Program-made: the position numbers and the translations under genes
The notes under the pieces: generated by a model
What the model was told of the DNA's origin: nothing
Database searches by the model: none
What the model saw: only the letters and a program-made list of their open reading frames with translations
Shown here: positions 25,719-33,461 of the stretch, piece after piece
Position numbering within the stretch: the first letter of the stretch is position 1
Layout: every line of letters begins with the position of its first letter
Source: SZUA-36 sp963801195
GTDB taxonomy: Bacteria; Pseudomonadota; Gammaproteobacteria; Xanthomonadales; SZUA-36
DNA: 64,000 bases
Direction of reading: 5' to 3'
NCBI GenBank assembly: GCA_963801195.1
Contig: CAWDDX010000007.1
Location: 124,001 to 188,000, forward strand

Positions 25719-26467
25719 CTCAACCTTCCACGGATTGCGTTCGTCAATGAGACAACGGTGCGCAAATGGCCATCGGCAGGCGTCGTAATGGATTGATCAA
25801 GCAGTGTGAGCTGGCTGCTGACGGCGTCCTTATATGCTTGTCTGGTGGACAGGAGTAGCGCCACTTTTATCGCCAGCACATTGTCTTCCTGCAACCATGA
25901 CTGGGCCGTGACCCAAGCATCCGCGACCTCGTCGCCGTCACGGTCTTCGGCGTAAAGGACCTGCATGGATTCTACGTTTTCGATCAGCCCGAAATTGTTC
26001 ATCTGTGTATGTAACCGGGAAGCATCCGGGCCGTATCGGCATGTCATCGCCAGGTTGTTGGCCGTGTTGATGCTAAAACGCGTTTGCAGCAAATAATAGG
26101 CCGGTTGGCCGTCAACATCCGCGACGGGATTTTCATTGCCATAACAATTGCGCCTGGACCAGCGCTGCAGGCCCAGCTGATCAGGTGCCGATGGCCCGCC
26201 GTCGGTGCTTTGCAGGGTCAGCGCCGGAAATCCCGACGGGTTAAGCCATGGCTCAGGCTGAAAGCCCGCCTGGCCAATATGCATGATCAGGACATCGCGC
26301 GCGTACCTGCCGGACTCTTCCAGTTGGCCCTGGCTCAATTGCAGACGGTAGGCCGATACGCTTGCGCCCATCAGTTGAACGATGCCGGATATCAATAGCG
26401 TTGACAGGAATACGCCGATCATCACTTCCATCAAGGAGAATCCACGCTGGTTATCGAGACCGGTCAC
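25715..26467 (-). CDS. pilW: Type IV pilus minor pilin PilW
   Basis: The likely start is GTG 26467, one base after the pilV stop, giving VTGLDNQRG/FSLMEVMIGVFLSTLL with Glu at +5. The 250-residue product has PilW features such as LSQGQLEESGRYARDVLIMHIGQAGF and a C-terminal domain with MTCRY and VESMQVLYAED. The open frame extends far upstream, but that part overlaps pilV and has no pilin character. Confidence 0.85.
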   Translation of the reverse strand: MTGLDNQRGFSLMEVMIGVFLSTLLISGIVQLMGASVSAYRLQLSQGQLEESGRYARDVLIMHIGQAGFQPEPWLNPSGFPALTLQSTDGGPSAPDQLGLQRWSRRNCYGNENPVADVDGQPAYYLLQTRFSINTANNLAMTCRYGPDASRLHTQMNNFGLIENVESMQVLYAEDRDGDEVADAWVTAQSWLQEDNVLAIKVALLLSTRQAYKDAVSSQLTLLDQSITTPADGHLRTVVSLTNAIRGRLR

Positions 26468-26468
26468 G

Positions 26469-26957
26469 TCAGGACACGTCGAGAATGAAACGGTGCTGGT
26501 CGGGTTCACCGCTCGCGGGTTCGCCCAGGCCATGCCAGAATATCTTGATGACCAGGGGACCGGCGCCGTCACATTGAGGATTCCCTTCAACACCATCCTC
26601 TGGCGTTTCATCTCGGCACACCAGTCCCCTGGCATTCCTGATGCGATCGGCGAGATCGATTTGCCAGAGTCTGAAATCGTAATCGGCTTGTTGTTCCGGC
26701 GTGCAAGGGCTATCGCCGCTGCAAATCCTGGAAATGTTTTCCGGTGGGTCCAGGTAGCGGTCAAGCGCGAGCGGATTCAAGCGAATCTGTTCAGCAAGGC
26801 TGGCGGAGGCCACGGCTGCGATGCCTTCCCTGCGGGCCTGTGTCGAACCGATGCTGCTGGTCAGCAACAGGGCTGCAAAGCCTGCCAATCCGAGTGAAAA
26901 TACCGTGGCAGCGATCAGCACTTCCAACAGGCTGAACCCGCAACTCCGGGATTTCAT
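26469..26957 (-). CDS. pilV: Type IV pilus modification/minor pilin PilV
   Basis: ATG 26957 gives MKSRSCG/FSLLEVLIAATVFSLGLAGFAALL, a class III prepilin signal with a seven-residue leader. The protein is 162 residues, normal for PilV, with the phrase AVASASLAEQIRLNPLALDRYL. It is first in pilV-W-X-E. No fimT/fimU gene precedes it; the 240 bases upstream lead to the divergent tRNA-Thr. Confidence 0.85.
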   Translation of the reverse strand: MKSRSCGFSLLEVLIAATVFSLGLAGFAALLLTSSIGSTQARREGIAAVASASLAEQIRLNPLALDRYLDPPENISRICSGDSPCTPEQQADYDFRLWQIDLADRIRNARGLVCRDETPEDGVEGNPQCDGAGPLVIKIFWHGLGEPASGEPDQHRFILDVS

Positions 26958-27155
26958 CCTTCGGACCCCGGACCGAAGATATTGCTGATTGGCTTGAAAT
27001 AAAAACACGAGTCGTCCCCCCCGGCTGACATGTTATGGATGATGATTCATTCTCCGGATACAGTGGCCGGACCGATAGCGCAAACCTCGGGCGGGGCTCG
27101 TCAGCAGTTGCCGAACTGACGGTAGGCAAATGTCCGGGATTGTGTAATAACGATG

Positions 27156-27184
27156 TTGTCGCAGCGTGCTGATTTGAATATACT
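27156..27184 (+). promoter_or_regulatory. Promoter of tRNA-Thr
   Basis: TTGTCG (27156-27161), a 17-base spacer and TATACT (27179-27184) sit 15 bases before the mature tRNA start. Confidence 0.75.
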
Positions 27185-27198
27185 TGCCGCCCTTCGGA

Positions 27199-27274
27199 GC
27201 CGATATAGCTCAGTTGGTAGAGCGGCGCATTCGTAATGCGTAGGTCAGAGGTTCGAATCCTCTTATCGGCACCA
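27199..27274 (+). tRNA. tRNA-Thr (anticodon CGU)
   Basis: All four arms fold: acceptor GCCGATA/TATCGGC, D arm GCTC/GAGC, anticodon loop TTCGTAA with anticodon CGT (reads ACG), T arm AGAGG...CCTCT with TTCGAAT, and an encoded CCA (27272-27274). It is close to the Escherichia coli thrW sequence, a common integration site, but I see no integrase or duplicated 3' end in this window. Confidence 0.97.
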
Positions 27275-27757
27275 TTAAAAATCTTCTTTATTCAAATAGT
27301 TAAATCAGAATAGCCAGGCGATAAATCGCCCCGTCCGGCTTCACGTAACTGTTTTATTTGTGCGAAAGCATTGTTTCAGGCGCGCCTGGCTTTTGCTTTG
27401 CGCGACGTTCTTTGCCAGCAACGCTCAATTCCCCAAGTTACGACTCAAGAAAGATTCTCGACACTACCCAAACAAGGAAGTAACGGATTCTTACGATGAA
27501 TATGAATTTTGAACAGGACCTGTGAAAGTAATGGGATATTCAGATTTCAAAGGCTCTGTGTATTCGGTGATGTAAGATAGTGAAAAGCAATATTGTGTTT
27601 TATCAGACAGCAAAAGAATTCTCAATTTGGGTGACAGGGTCAATTTTGAAGGAGGATAATATTAAAATACTCACACTCCATTGAGGGCATATTTTCTAAT
27701 GCCAACTTCCATGGACACAAGGAAATCCAAAAGCAGAATGGAGATGATCATTTAAAA
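27275..27757. other. AT-rich gap downstream of tRNA-Thr
   Basis: No gene is supported. The composition drops visibly compared with the region before the tRNA, which, with the AT-rich gene that follows, hints at acquired DNA. Confidence 0.5.
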
Positions 27758-28177
27758 ATGAAGACCATGAAAAAAGATATAAAGATCCAATACAAATTTC
27801 AGTATGCCGTTAAAATCATTTGTACTTCTCATATTCCCGGCACGTCGCAAACATCAGATGGCTTATTACCGGGTACATATGAAACGGCCGTAAATATTCA
27901 CAATCCTCATGAAAAGGGTATCAAGATCAGGAAGAAGCTGGCAAACCCCGGTGCAATAACGAAATACAAGTCTTCTGAAATAGAACCGGACGGTGTGGAA
28001 CGTTTTGTTTGCCGGAATATTCAGGATTTTGGGATCACCTTTATTCACGGCTTCGAAGGTTTTCTGGTAATAGACAGTGGGGCCAGTTTAGATGTAACGG
28101 CTGTTTATACGGCAGGAAGTTCCGGGGGAAGTGTATCCAGCATAGCCGTGGAGCAGATCAGGGAACGCCGACTTTAA
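27758..28177 (+). CDS. Small conserved hypothetical protein (VNIHNP / DVTAVYTA type)
   Basis: A 139-residue protein, AT-rich compared with its neighbours and lysine-rich at the N terminus. From about residue 20 it has the pattern IICTSHIPGTS, then GTYETAVNIHNPHEKGI, later FIHGFEGFLVIDSGASLDVTAVYTA and a final SIAVEQIRERR. I recognise this as the pattern of a widespread family of small hypothetical proteins with a predicted beta-rich fold; no function is known to me. The copy lacks an obvious signal peptide. An internal ATG nine bases in (MKKD) is an alternative start. Confidence 0.7.
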   Translation: MKTMKKDIKIQYKFQYAVKIICTSHIPGTSQTSDGLLPGTYETAVNIHNPHEKGIKIRKKLANPGAITKYKSSEIEPDGVERFVCRNIQDFGITFIHGFEGFLVIDSGASLDVTAVYTAGSSGGSVSSIAVEQIRERRL

Positions 28178-28405
28178 AATAGAGCAAAAAATGAAAACTA
28201 AATCCTGAACTGATTCCTAAAAAATGGAATTATTTGGTTTCTCCGCCTTTGCCCCCGACAGGCTATTTAAAGTAAAACTTGCTTTCGGTCAGGATCCGGC
28301 TCTCTGTTGAAACGGGACCGTGACCGTGACCGCTGACCGGGTCACCCTTCCCGCTGGATTCTGCTTTTCCAGTTTTTTTACTCATGTTTCGGTGTTGTTG
28401 GAAAT

Positions 28406-29218
28406 TCACTCGTCCCATGCAGGGGCGAAGTCGGGATCGATCTGGCGACACTCGCCCGGCAATTCGTCGATCTGCCGACGATCCTCATCATCGAGCCGGA
28501 TCTCCAACGCCTGGAAGTTCGAGCGGATGTGTTCGGGACTGCCGGAGCGCGGGATCGCAGCGACGTTCGGCTGTTCGAGGAGCCACGCCAGCGAGATCTG
28601 TTCGGCCGTCGCGTCGTGGCGCCTGGCGATCTTCAGAAGGACCTCGTTGTCGTGCAACGACCCCTGGGCGAGTGGCGCGTAGGCGGTGAGGAGCAGGTCG
28701 TGTTCGAGCGCCATCTGGTGCAGTCGCCGCTGGCGGAGCAGCGGGTGGTACTCGACCTGGTTACAGAAGACCTTGCCGAGTTCCAGCGCCCGCGCGAGCC
28801 ATTTCGGGGTGAAATTGCTGACTCCGAAATGACGGATCACCTTTTCCTCCTGCAAGCGGTTGAGGGCGCGGAAGGTCTCTTCCAACGGCACTTCCTCGTT
28901 CGGCCAGTGAACCAGCGCGAGGTCGAGGAAGTCGGTGCGAAGGGCGCGCAGGCTGGCGTCGATCTCGCGCATCAGCGGTTCGAAGTTGAGATCTTCGAAC
29001 CACACCTTGGACGTCAGGAAAATCTCATCGCGCGGTACGCCCGACTCAAGCAAGGCCGCGCCAACCCCGTCCTCGTTATCGTAAGCGCGGGCGGTGTCGA
29101 TGTGACGGTAGCCGGTCTCAATGGCGGTTGTTACCGAACGACGGCATTTGTCACCCTTGAGTTCGTAGGTTCCGAATCCGAGGGCTGGAACCGCTGTGTC
29201 CTGGATTGTCTTGTACAT
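28406..29218 (-). CDS. Aldo/keto reductase
   Basis: A 270-residue NADPH-dependent oxidoreductase of the AKR superfamily. The catalytic tetrad is visible: Asp41 and Tyr46 in HIDTARAYDN, Lys71 in TSKVW and His104 in LVHWP. GVSNFTPKW and the cofactor-binding IPRSGSPEHIRSN near the C terminus complete the family picture. It resembles 2,5-diketo-gluconate-reductase-type AKRs; the substrate is unknown. The coding sequence is clearly more GC-rich than the genes on either side, which may reflect transfer. It stands alone on the minus strand. Confidence 0.92.
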   Translation of the reverse strand: MYKTIQDTAVPALGFGTYELKGDKCRRSVTTAIETGYRHIDTARAYDNEDGVGAALLESGVPRDEIFLTSKVWFEDLNFEPLMREIDASLRALRTDFLDLALVHWPNEEVPLEETFRALNRLQEEKVIRHFGVSNFTPKWLARALELGKVFCNQVEYHPLLRQRRLHQMALEHDLLLTAYAPLAQGSLHDNEVLLKIARRHDATAEQISLAWLLEQPNVAAIPRSGSPEHIRSNFQALEIRLDDEDRRQIDELPGECRQIDPDFAPAWDE

Positions 29219-29548
29219 AATTTCATGTGTTGGTCGTGATATGACATATCATTATCAGACGGGTATCGCGTACCGTCAAATCCGCGTTCACAAATCTGTG
29301 TATGGTGATTATTTCCCCCAGACAGGGTTTCGCTTTTTTCGATCAGGTCAAGCAGCGCGCACCGCTGGCGCGAGGTGCGTACTGTGGTTGCGGCAATGAT
29401 CTCATCGATTAATTGGCACTTGGTCCAGACACCAGTGCCACCAGTCGGGCGATATAACCAATGTGTTGCGTCGACCGGTTGAAATCGCAGCCATAGGTGT
29501 TGATTAAATACGAGTGGGCTAAAATGTGACCTTGTTACATGCGCAGAG
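29219..29548. other. Intergenic gap, nothing recognised
   Basis: A 330-bp divergent gap between the aldo/keto reductase and the membrane protein. It should contain both promoters, but no convincing motif or RNA gene stands out. Confidence 0.4.
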
Positions 29549-30115
29549 GTGTTCGACTTGCAGGCAACTGAAAATAAATTCATGCTCTACGCAAAGATCA
29601 GTACGGTCATTTATGTGATGGGCGAACTGCTTGACATGGCGACCACATACACCCTAAGCCCGGACCTCGCATTTGAAACCAACTTGATGGTGCGACGATA
29701 TGGTTTTGGTTGGACTTATATGGTCGTATCCGCAATTGTGGTATCAATCATTATCTGGTTTGTCCAGTCCTGGATATGGCGACGTTTATCCGCGTCATTA
29801 CCAGACGATCAAATGACCTACAAGTCATTGTACTCAGAATTGATCTTCAACCAATCGGTGCAGTCACCCGGTGCTTCTTTCAAAGATTATGCTCCCGGGG
29901 TGCTGATGGGAATCCTCTTTGTAGTCACGTATGCAGTCATCGCATCCAAGCTCATCACTGTTGTCTGGAATTTTCTGTTAATCACCGATTCTGCAGGCAC
30001 ATATCCTCAAATAGTCGTTACGATCGTAAAAAACATCCTGGCGACGAGTTTTGGGATACTGATGTTTTATGTTTTTCCTTATTTTCTTTATCGGCGTCAC
30101 ATCTCTCACGGCTGA
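29549..30115 (+). CDS. Hypothetical multi-pass membrane protein
   Basis: A 188-residue protein with about four hydrophobic stretches: near residues 12-30 (YAKISTVIYVMGELLDMAT), 55-75 (YMVVSAIVVSIIIWFV), 115-140 and 158-180. I do not recognise a family. GTG 29549 is the longest start; ATG 29582 (residue 12) is an alternative at the edge of the first membrane segment. It is isolated, with the type VI-like gene 330 bases downstream. Confidence 0.55.
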   Translation: MFDLQATENKFMLYAKISTVIYVMGELLDMATTYTLSPDLAFETNLMVRRYGFGWTYMVVSAIVVSIIIWFVQSWIWRRLSASLPDDQMTYKSLYSELIFNQSVQSPGASFKDYAPGVLMGILFVVTYAVIASKLITVVWNFLLITDSAGTYPQIVVTIVKNILATSFGILMFYVFPYFLYRRHISHG

Positions 30116-30444
30116 CGCTACGGTTGCTGGCTATTTCAGATTGAATAAGTGGCGCAAATTCTGCGCCATTAAAAGCATAGCGAGATCAAAAAACTGCTGG
30201 TAAAGAAGTATTCCCGGCCCGTTATTTGTGTCGCCGGTCCCGGCCCGTGATGACGTGGTAATGGATGATGACTCAACGGGGAATTGCCTGGCGGAAGAAT
30301 AAAAGACGTTTTCGCTCATATGTACTAATATTGAGATATCGTGAAGGGTGTGAACTGTAAATCTTGACACTGCGCTCTTCTGTTTCTAATCCTCGCGGAT
30401 CAACCAACTAACAATGCCGGGTCAACCGGCACCATGGAGACACT
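30116..30444. other. Intergenic gap before the TssB-TssC fusion
   Basis: No gene is supported here. The last bases carry the ribosome-binding site ggag of the downstream gene. No clear promoter is seen. Confidence 0.4.
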
Positions 30445-32271
30445 ATGACAGACGAAACCTTGTTCCCCAACTTCGGCCAACTCGACACCCCGGCTCCGGA
30501 ATGGGCCGGGAAACGGCCGGTGCGCATCGTGCTGATGGGCGATTTCAGCGCGGGTGCCGCCGCCGGTCGCCTTGAGAAAGGCGATGATCTGGCCCGCCGC
30601 AAGTTGCTGCCCGTTGATTTTGACAGCCTCGAAGACGTGCTGGCGCGCCTGGAAGTCCGCCTGGCGCTGCCGTTGGGTGAGAACGGTGGAGTTGAACTGG
30701 AATTCAGCAACGACCTGGATGACTTTCACCCCGACGAGCTTTACGACAATGTCGAAGTGTTCGAGGAACTCTATAACCTGAGCGGGCGCCTGAGCAACGC
30801 TTCTACCGCCGCGGAGGTTCAGTCCTGGTCCGCTGACGGTAACAAGCGCGTGTCACGCATGGGCAGGCATCGCTCGCGTGGCGGCTCCCCGGCGGCGGAT
30901 GCGAAGTTGAGTGATTTCGCAAGCCTTGCCGGTGAGGAACCGGAGGTGGATACCGATGTGTCAGTCGATGATCTGGTACGTTCGATCGTCGGTCCGTTCG
31001 TGGAGCCAGCGGACAGTCCGAACGTGGGTCGTTTGACCAAAAGCGTCGATGAGGCACTGTCTGACGCGATGCGGGCCGTGCTGCACAACAGTGAATTCCA
31101 AAACCTGGAATCGCTGTGGCGCGGTCTTGACATGCTGGTGCACCGGCTGGACACCGGCCCGCGACTGCAGTTGCTACTTCTCGACATGTCGGCCGAAGAG
31201 TTCGCCGCTGATCTCAGTAGCGTAGACGACCTGGCGGAGAGCGGACTCTACTCATTATTGGTCGACAAACCTTCGCAGGAAGAGAATGGCGGCATGTCGA
31301 TGATCTGCGGTCTTTACCAGTTCGAGGCATCACCACCGCATATCGAGTTGCTGGGACGCATGGCAAAGATTGCCGCGCACGCCGGCGCATCGTTTGTTAC
31401 GTCCATGGCCAGCGACACACTGATGGACCGTAAAGTAGAGCCGCACCCGCTGGTCGCAAAGGGAATAGAGGAACTGCGCAGCATGCCCGGGGCTTCCCGC
31501 CTTGTGCTGCTGACGCCGCGTTTCATGTTGCGGTACCCGTACGGGAGCAAAAGCGATCCGATCAGCGCTTTTGAGTTCGAGGAATTCACGGCGTCCAATG
31601 GCCTGCGTGGCATGTTGTGGGGACACCCTGCGATCCTCGCCGCCTGCGCGCTGGCCGGAGCGAACGGCAAGAACCTGTCGATCGGCGATTTACCTTTCTA
31701 TTACATGGTCGATGGCCACGGGGATCAGATAGCATTGCCCTGCACCGAACGGCTGATAAATACCGACAAGGCGACTCAGCTTAGCCAGTATGGAATTTGC
31801 GCCGTGATGGCATTCAAGGGTCAACCCGAAGTGCGCCTGGCCGGACTCGACGCCGTCAACGGCGATGCGATTGAACTGCAGATGAGCGCTAAACCGGCGC
31901 CGCAAGTTGCAGTCTCGGCCAAGGCCGCCGCGTCTGCTGGAACAGGTAAGTCTGAAGATGATGGGGACCTCGACCCGGACGATATGGACACAGACGGTTC
32001 GTCCGACGACGACCTGGATGATCTGATGGCCGGTTTCGACGACGATGGCGGTGATGATGACCTGGATGATCTGATGGCCGGTCTCGACGACGATGACGAC
32101 GACGGTGACGGTGACCTGGATGATCTGATGGCCGGTCTCGATGACGATGACGACGACGGCGACAGCGACCTCGATGATTTGCTGGCTGGCTTTGGCGACG
32201 ATGACGATGACGACATGGATGACGACGAGATGGACCCGGATCTGGCAGAATTGCTCAACTCGCTCGATTAA
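30445..32271 (+). CDS. TssB-TssC fusion: type VI-like contractile sheath protein with acidic repeat tail
   Basis: The 608-residue protein joins both sheath subunits of type VI secretion. Residues 23-130 match TssB/VipA: RPVRIVLMGDFSAG, RRKLLPVDFDSLEDVLARL, LEFSNDLDDFHPDELY. Residues about 175-490 match TssC/VipB: VLHNSEFQNLESLWRGLDMLV, LLTPRFMLRYPYGSKSDP, FEFEEF, and LPCTERLINTDKATQLSQYG. Normally these are two proteins that interlock in the sheath. A tail of about 100 residues (from 505) is almost pure Asp with four DLDDLMAG-type repeats. No other T6SS gene is in the window. ATG 30445 follows ggag. It could be a sheath, a cytoplasmic assembly or a regulator; the fold call is strong, the role open. 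Confidence 0.88.
   Translation: MTDETLFPNFGQLDTPAPEWAGKRPVRIVLMGDFSAGAAAGRLEKGDDLARRKLLPVDFDSLEDVLARLEVRLALPLGENGGVELEFSNDLDDFHPDELYDNVEVFEELYNLSGRLSNASTAAEVQSWSADGNKRVSRMGRHRSRGGSPAADAKLSDFASLAGEEPEVDTDVSVDDLVRSIVGPFVEPADSPNVGRLTKSVDEALSDAMRAVLHNSEFQNLESLWRGLDMLVHRLDTGPRLQLLLLDMSAEEFAADLSSVDDLAESGLYSLLVDKPSQEENGGMSMICGLYQFEASPPHIELLGRMAKIAAHAGASFVTSMASDTLMDRKVEPHPLVAKGIEELRSMPGASRLVLLTPRFMLRYPYGSKSDPISAFEFEEFTASNGLRGMLWGHPAILAACALAGANGKNLSIGDLPFYYMVDGHGDQIALPCTERLINTDKATQLSQYGICAVMAFKGQPEVRLAGLDAVNGDAIELQMSAKPAPQVAVSAKAAASAGTGKSEDDGDLDPDDMDTDGSSDDDLDDLMAGFDDDGGDDDLDDLMAGLDDDDDDGDGDLDDLMAGLDDDDDDGDSDLDDLLAGFGDDDDDDMDDDEMDPDLAELLNSLD
32011..32215 (+). repeat. In-gene tandem repeats of the acidic tail
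   Basis: GACCTGGATGATCTGATGGC-type units start at 32011, 32059, 32113 and 32167, spaced 48, 54 and 54 bases. They encode D-L-D-D-L-(M/L)-A-G followed by an Asp/Gly run. All spacings are multiples of three, so copy number can change without breaking the frame. Confidence 0.9.
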
Positions 32272-32279
32272 GCGATGGT

Positions 32280-32308
32280 GGGCTCAGCCGGCGAGCGCGG
32301 CTGAGCCC
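32280..32308. terminator. Terminator-like hairpin between convergent genes
   Basis: GGGCTCAGCC (32280-32289) and GGCTGAGCCC (32299-32308) form a perfect 10-bp stem between the TssB-TssC fusion and the convergent gene. The flanking T-runs are weak. Confidence 0.7.
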
Positions 32309-32326
32309 TTTCAGAGTTGAACGTTA

Positions 32327-33247
32327 TTATGAAACCTTCTTGATTTCAGCCACGGCGTTCTTGACCAGGTTCTCAGCCGCAACCTTGATTTTCCTGAATT
32401 TTGTAATTGCGCCTTCGATCGCCTTTTTATCTTTTGAATTGTTGATATCGTCCTGAAATTTCTTCTTGATAGCTGAATAATCTTTGTCAATGTCAAGGAT
32501 TTTTTGAAGCTCAACTTTGCATGCCTTCAAATTTTCAGTCATTCCCTTTCGATTACCTTCCTTGGCCGCACTTACCGCAAGCTCGGCGTCTTCTTTCACC
32601 GCCTTGAAGGCCATGGTGCACTGGCCCAGAAATTTTTTCAGGACGCGTGTATTGATCTTTTGTTCAGCCATTGTGTTGGATTTGTTTTCGGCCAATTCTG
32701 CTGGCTTGGCACTCATGATTTTTTTGATTTCGCTGGCATATTCCTTGGCTGGGTCGCGATACAAAGGCGGAATCATATCTTTTATCTTCTTGGAAATAGC
32801 CTTGATTTCATTCAGGTCGGCATCAATTTTATCCGCGAGTTTTTCGATATCTTTTTTGGATTTCGAGGTTTTGCTGCGCGTCTTCAAATCCTTTGCGATT
32901 TCACCTGCGAGCTTCTTTAAGCCGGCTTCACTGGCGACGGCGCGCTTTTCCAGATCTTGCAGCTCGTTCCAGGCGTCAAACTGCTTTGCCTGGTTGGATT
33001 TTGTCGCTTTCAACATAAAAGCCACGTCTTTATTCTTGCTGGCGTAATCTTCGATCTTTTTGCCGACGACACCACTGCTTTGCGCGGATGACACATCATC
33101 TGCCAATTGGGCAAAGCCGGTGACTGCATCCATTCGGAAATATTTTATTCTTTTCGTAAATTTTGCAGCGTTGTCCAATGTGCAATCTTTGGTGTTTGCG
33201 CGGCATTTTTTATATGCAGTTTCGAATTTTTTAATTTCTTCAGCCAT
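32327..33247 (-). CDS. Lysine-rich, all-helical protein of unknown function
   Basis: A 306-residue protein starting at ATG 33247 (ggagcaacaaaATG); the longer frame has a poor N terminus. It is rich in Lys, Ala, Asp and Glu, with long heptad-like stretches (for example DIEKLADKIDADLNEIKAI near residue 145) and no signal peptide or membrane segment. Two cysteines near the N terminus (YKKCRANTKDC) and one in GQCTMAFK are the only ones besides KACKVELQ. I recognise no family. It lies between the TssB-TssC fusion (convergent) and another helical protein on the same strand, which suggests the three belong together. The strong positive charge contrasts with the acidic tail of the fusion. Confidence 0.65.
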   Translation of the reverse strand: MAEEIKKFETAYKKCRANTKDCTLDNAAKFTKRIKYFRMDAVTGFAQLADDVSSAQSSGVVGKKIEDYASKNKDVAFMLKATKSNQAKQFDAWNELQDLEKRAVASEAGLKKLAGEIAKDLKTRSKTSKSKKDIEKLADKIDADLNEIKAISKKIKDMIPPLYRDPAKEYASEIKKIMSAKPAELAENKSNTMAEQKINTRVLKKFLGQCTMAFKAVKEDAELAVSAAKEGNRKGMTENLKACKVELQKILDIDKDYSAIKKKFQDDINNSKDKKAIEGAITKFRKIKVAAENLVKNAVAEIKKVS

Positions 33248-33461
33248 TTTGTTGCTCCATAAAATTACCAATATCAATACAGTATGTTAGAACACAGCGA
33301 GTTATAGCCAATGCGTTTGCCAACTCATGTAACAAGGTCCAAAAGCGCGCCGGTCAGTCTGCGCAAAGGGTGGCACAACACACAAAAGTCGGCCACGACG
33401 GAATCGAAGCCGGCGTTGCCACCATCACCCGATTTCAGTCGATGACCTGCGGGAGTCAGCC

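Noticed and set aside
27199..27274. Integrated prophage or ICE at tRNA-Thr
   Set aside because: No integrase, no phage genes and no direct repeat of the tRNA 3' end were seen downstream in this window.
28263..28451. A 62-codon minus-strand frame downstream of the aldo/keto reductase
   Set aside because: Low-complexity GHGHG-type sequence, overlaps the reductase end, and the internal ATG has no ribosome-binding site.
31821..32258. A serine/arginine-rich minus-strand frame of 145 codons
   Set aside because: It is the complement of the Asp-rich repeat tail (GAC/GAT read as serine codons), not a gene.
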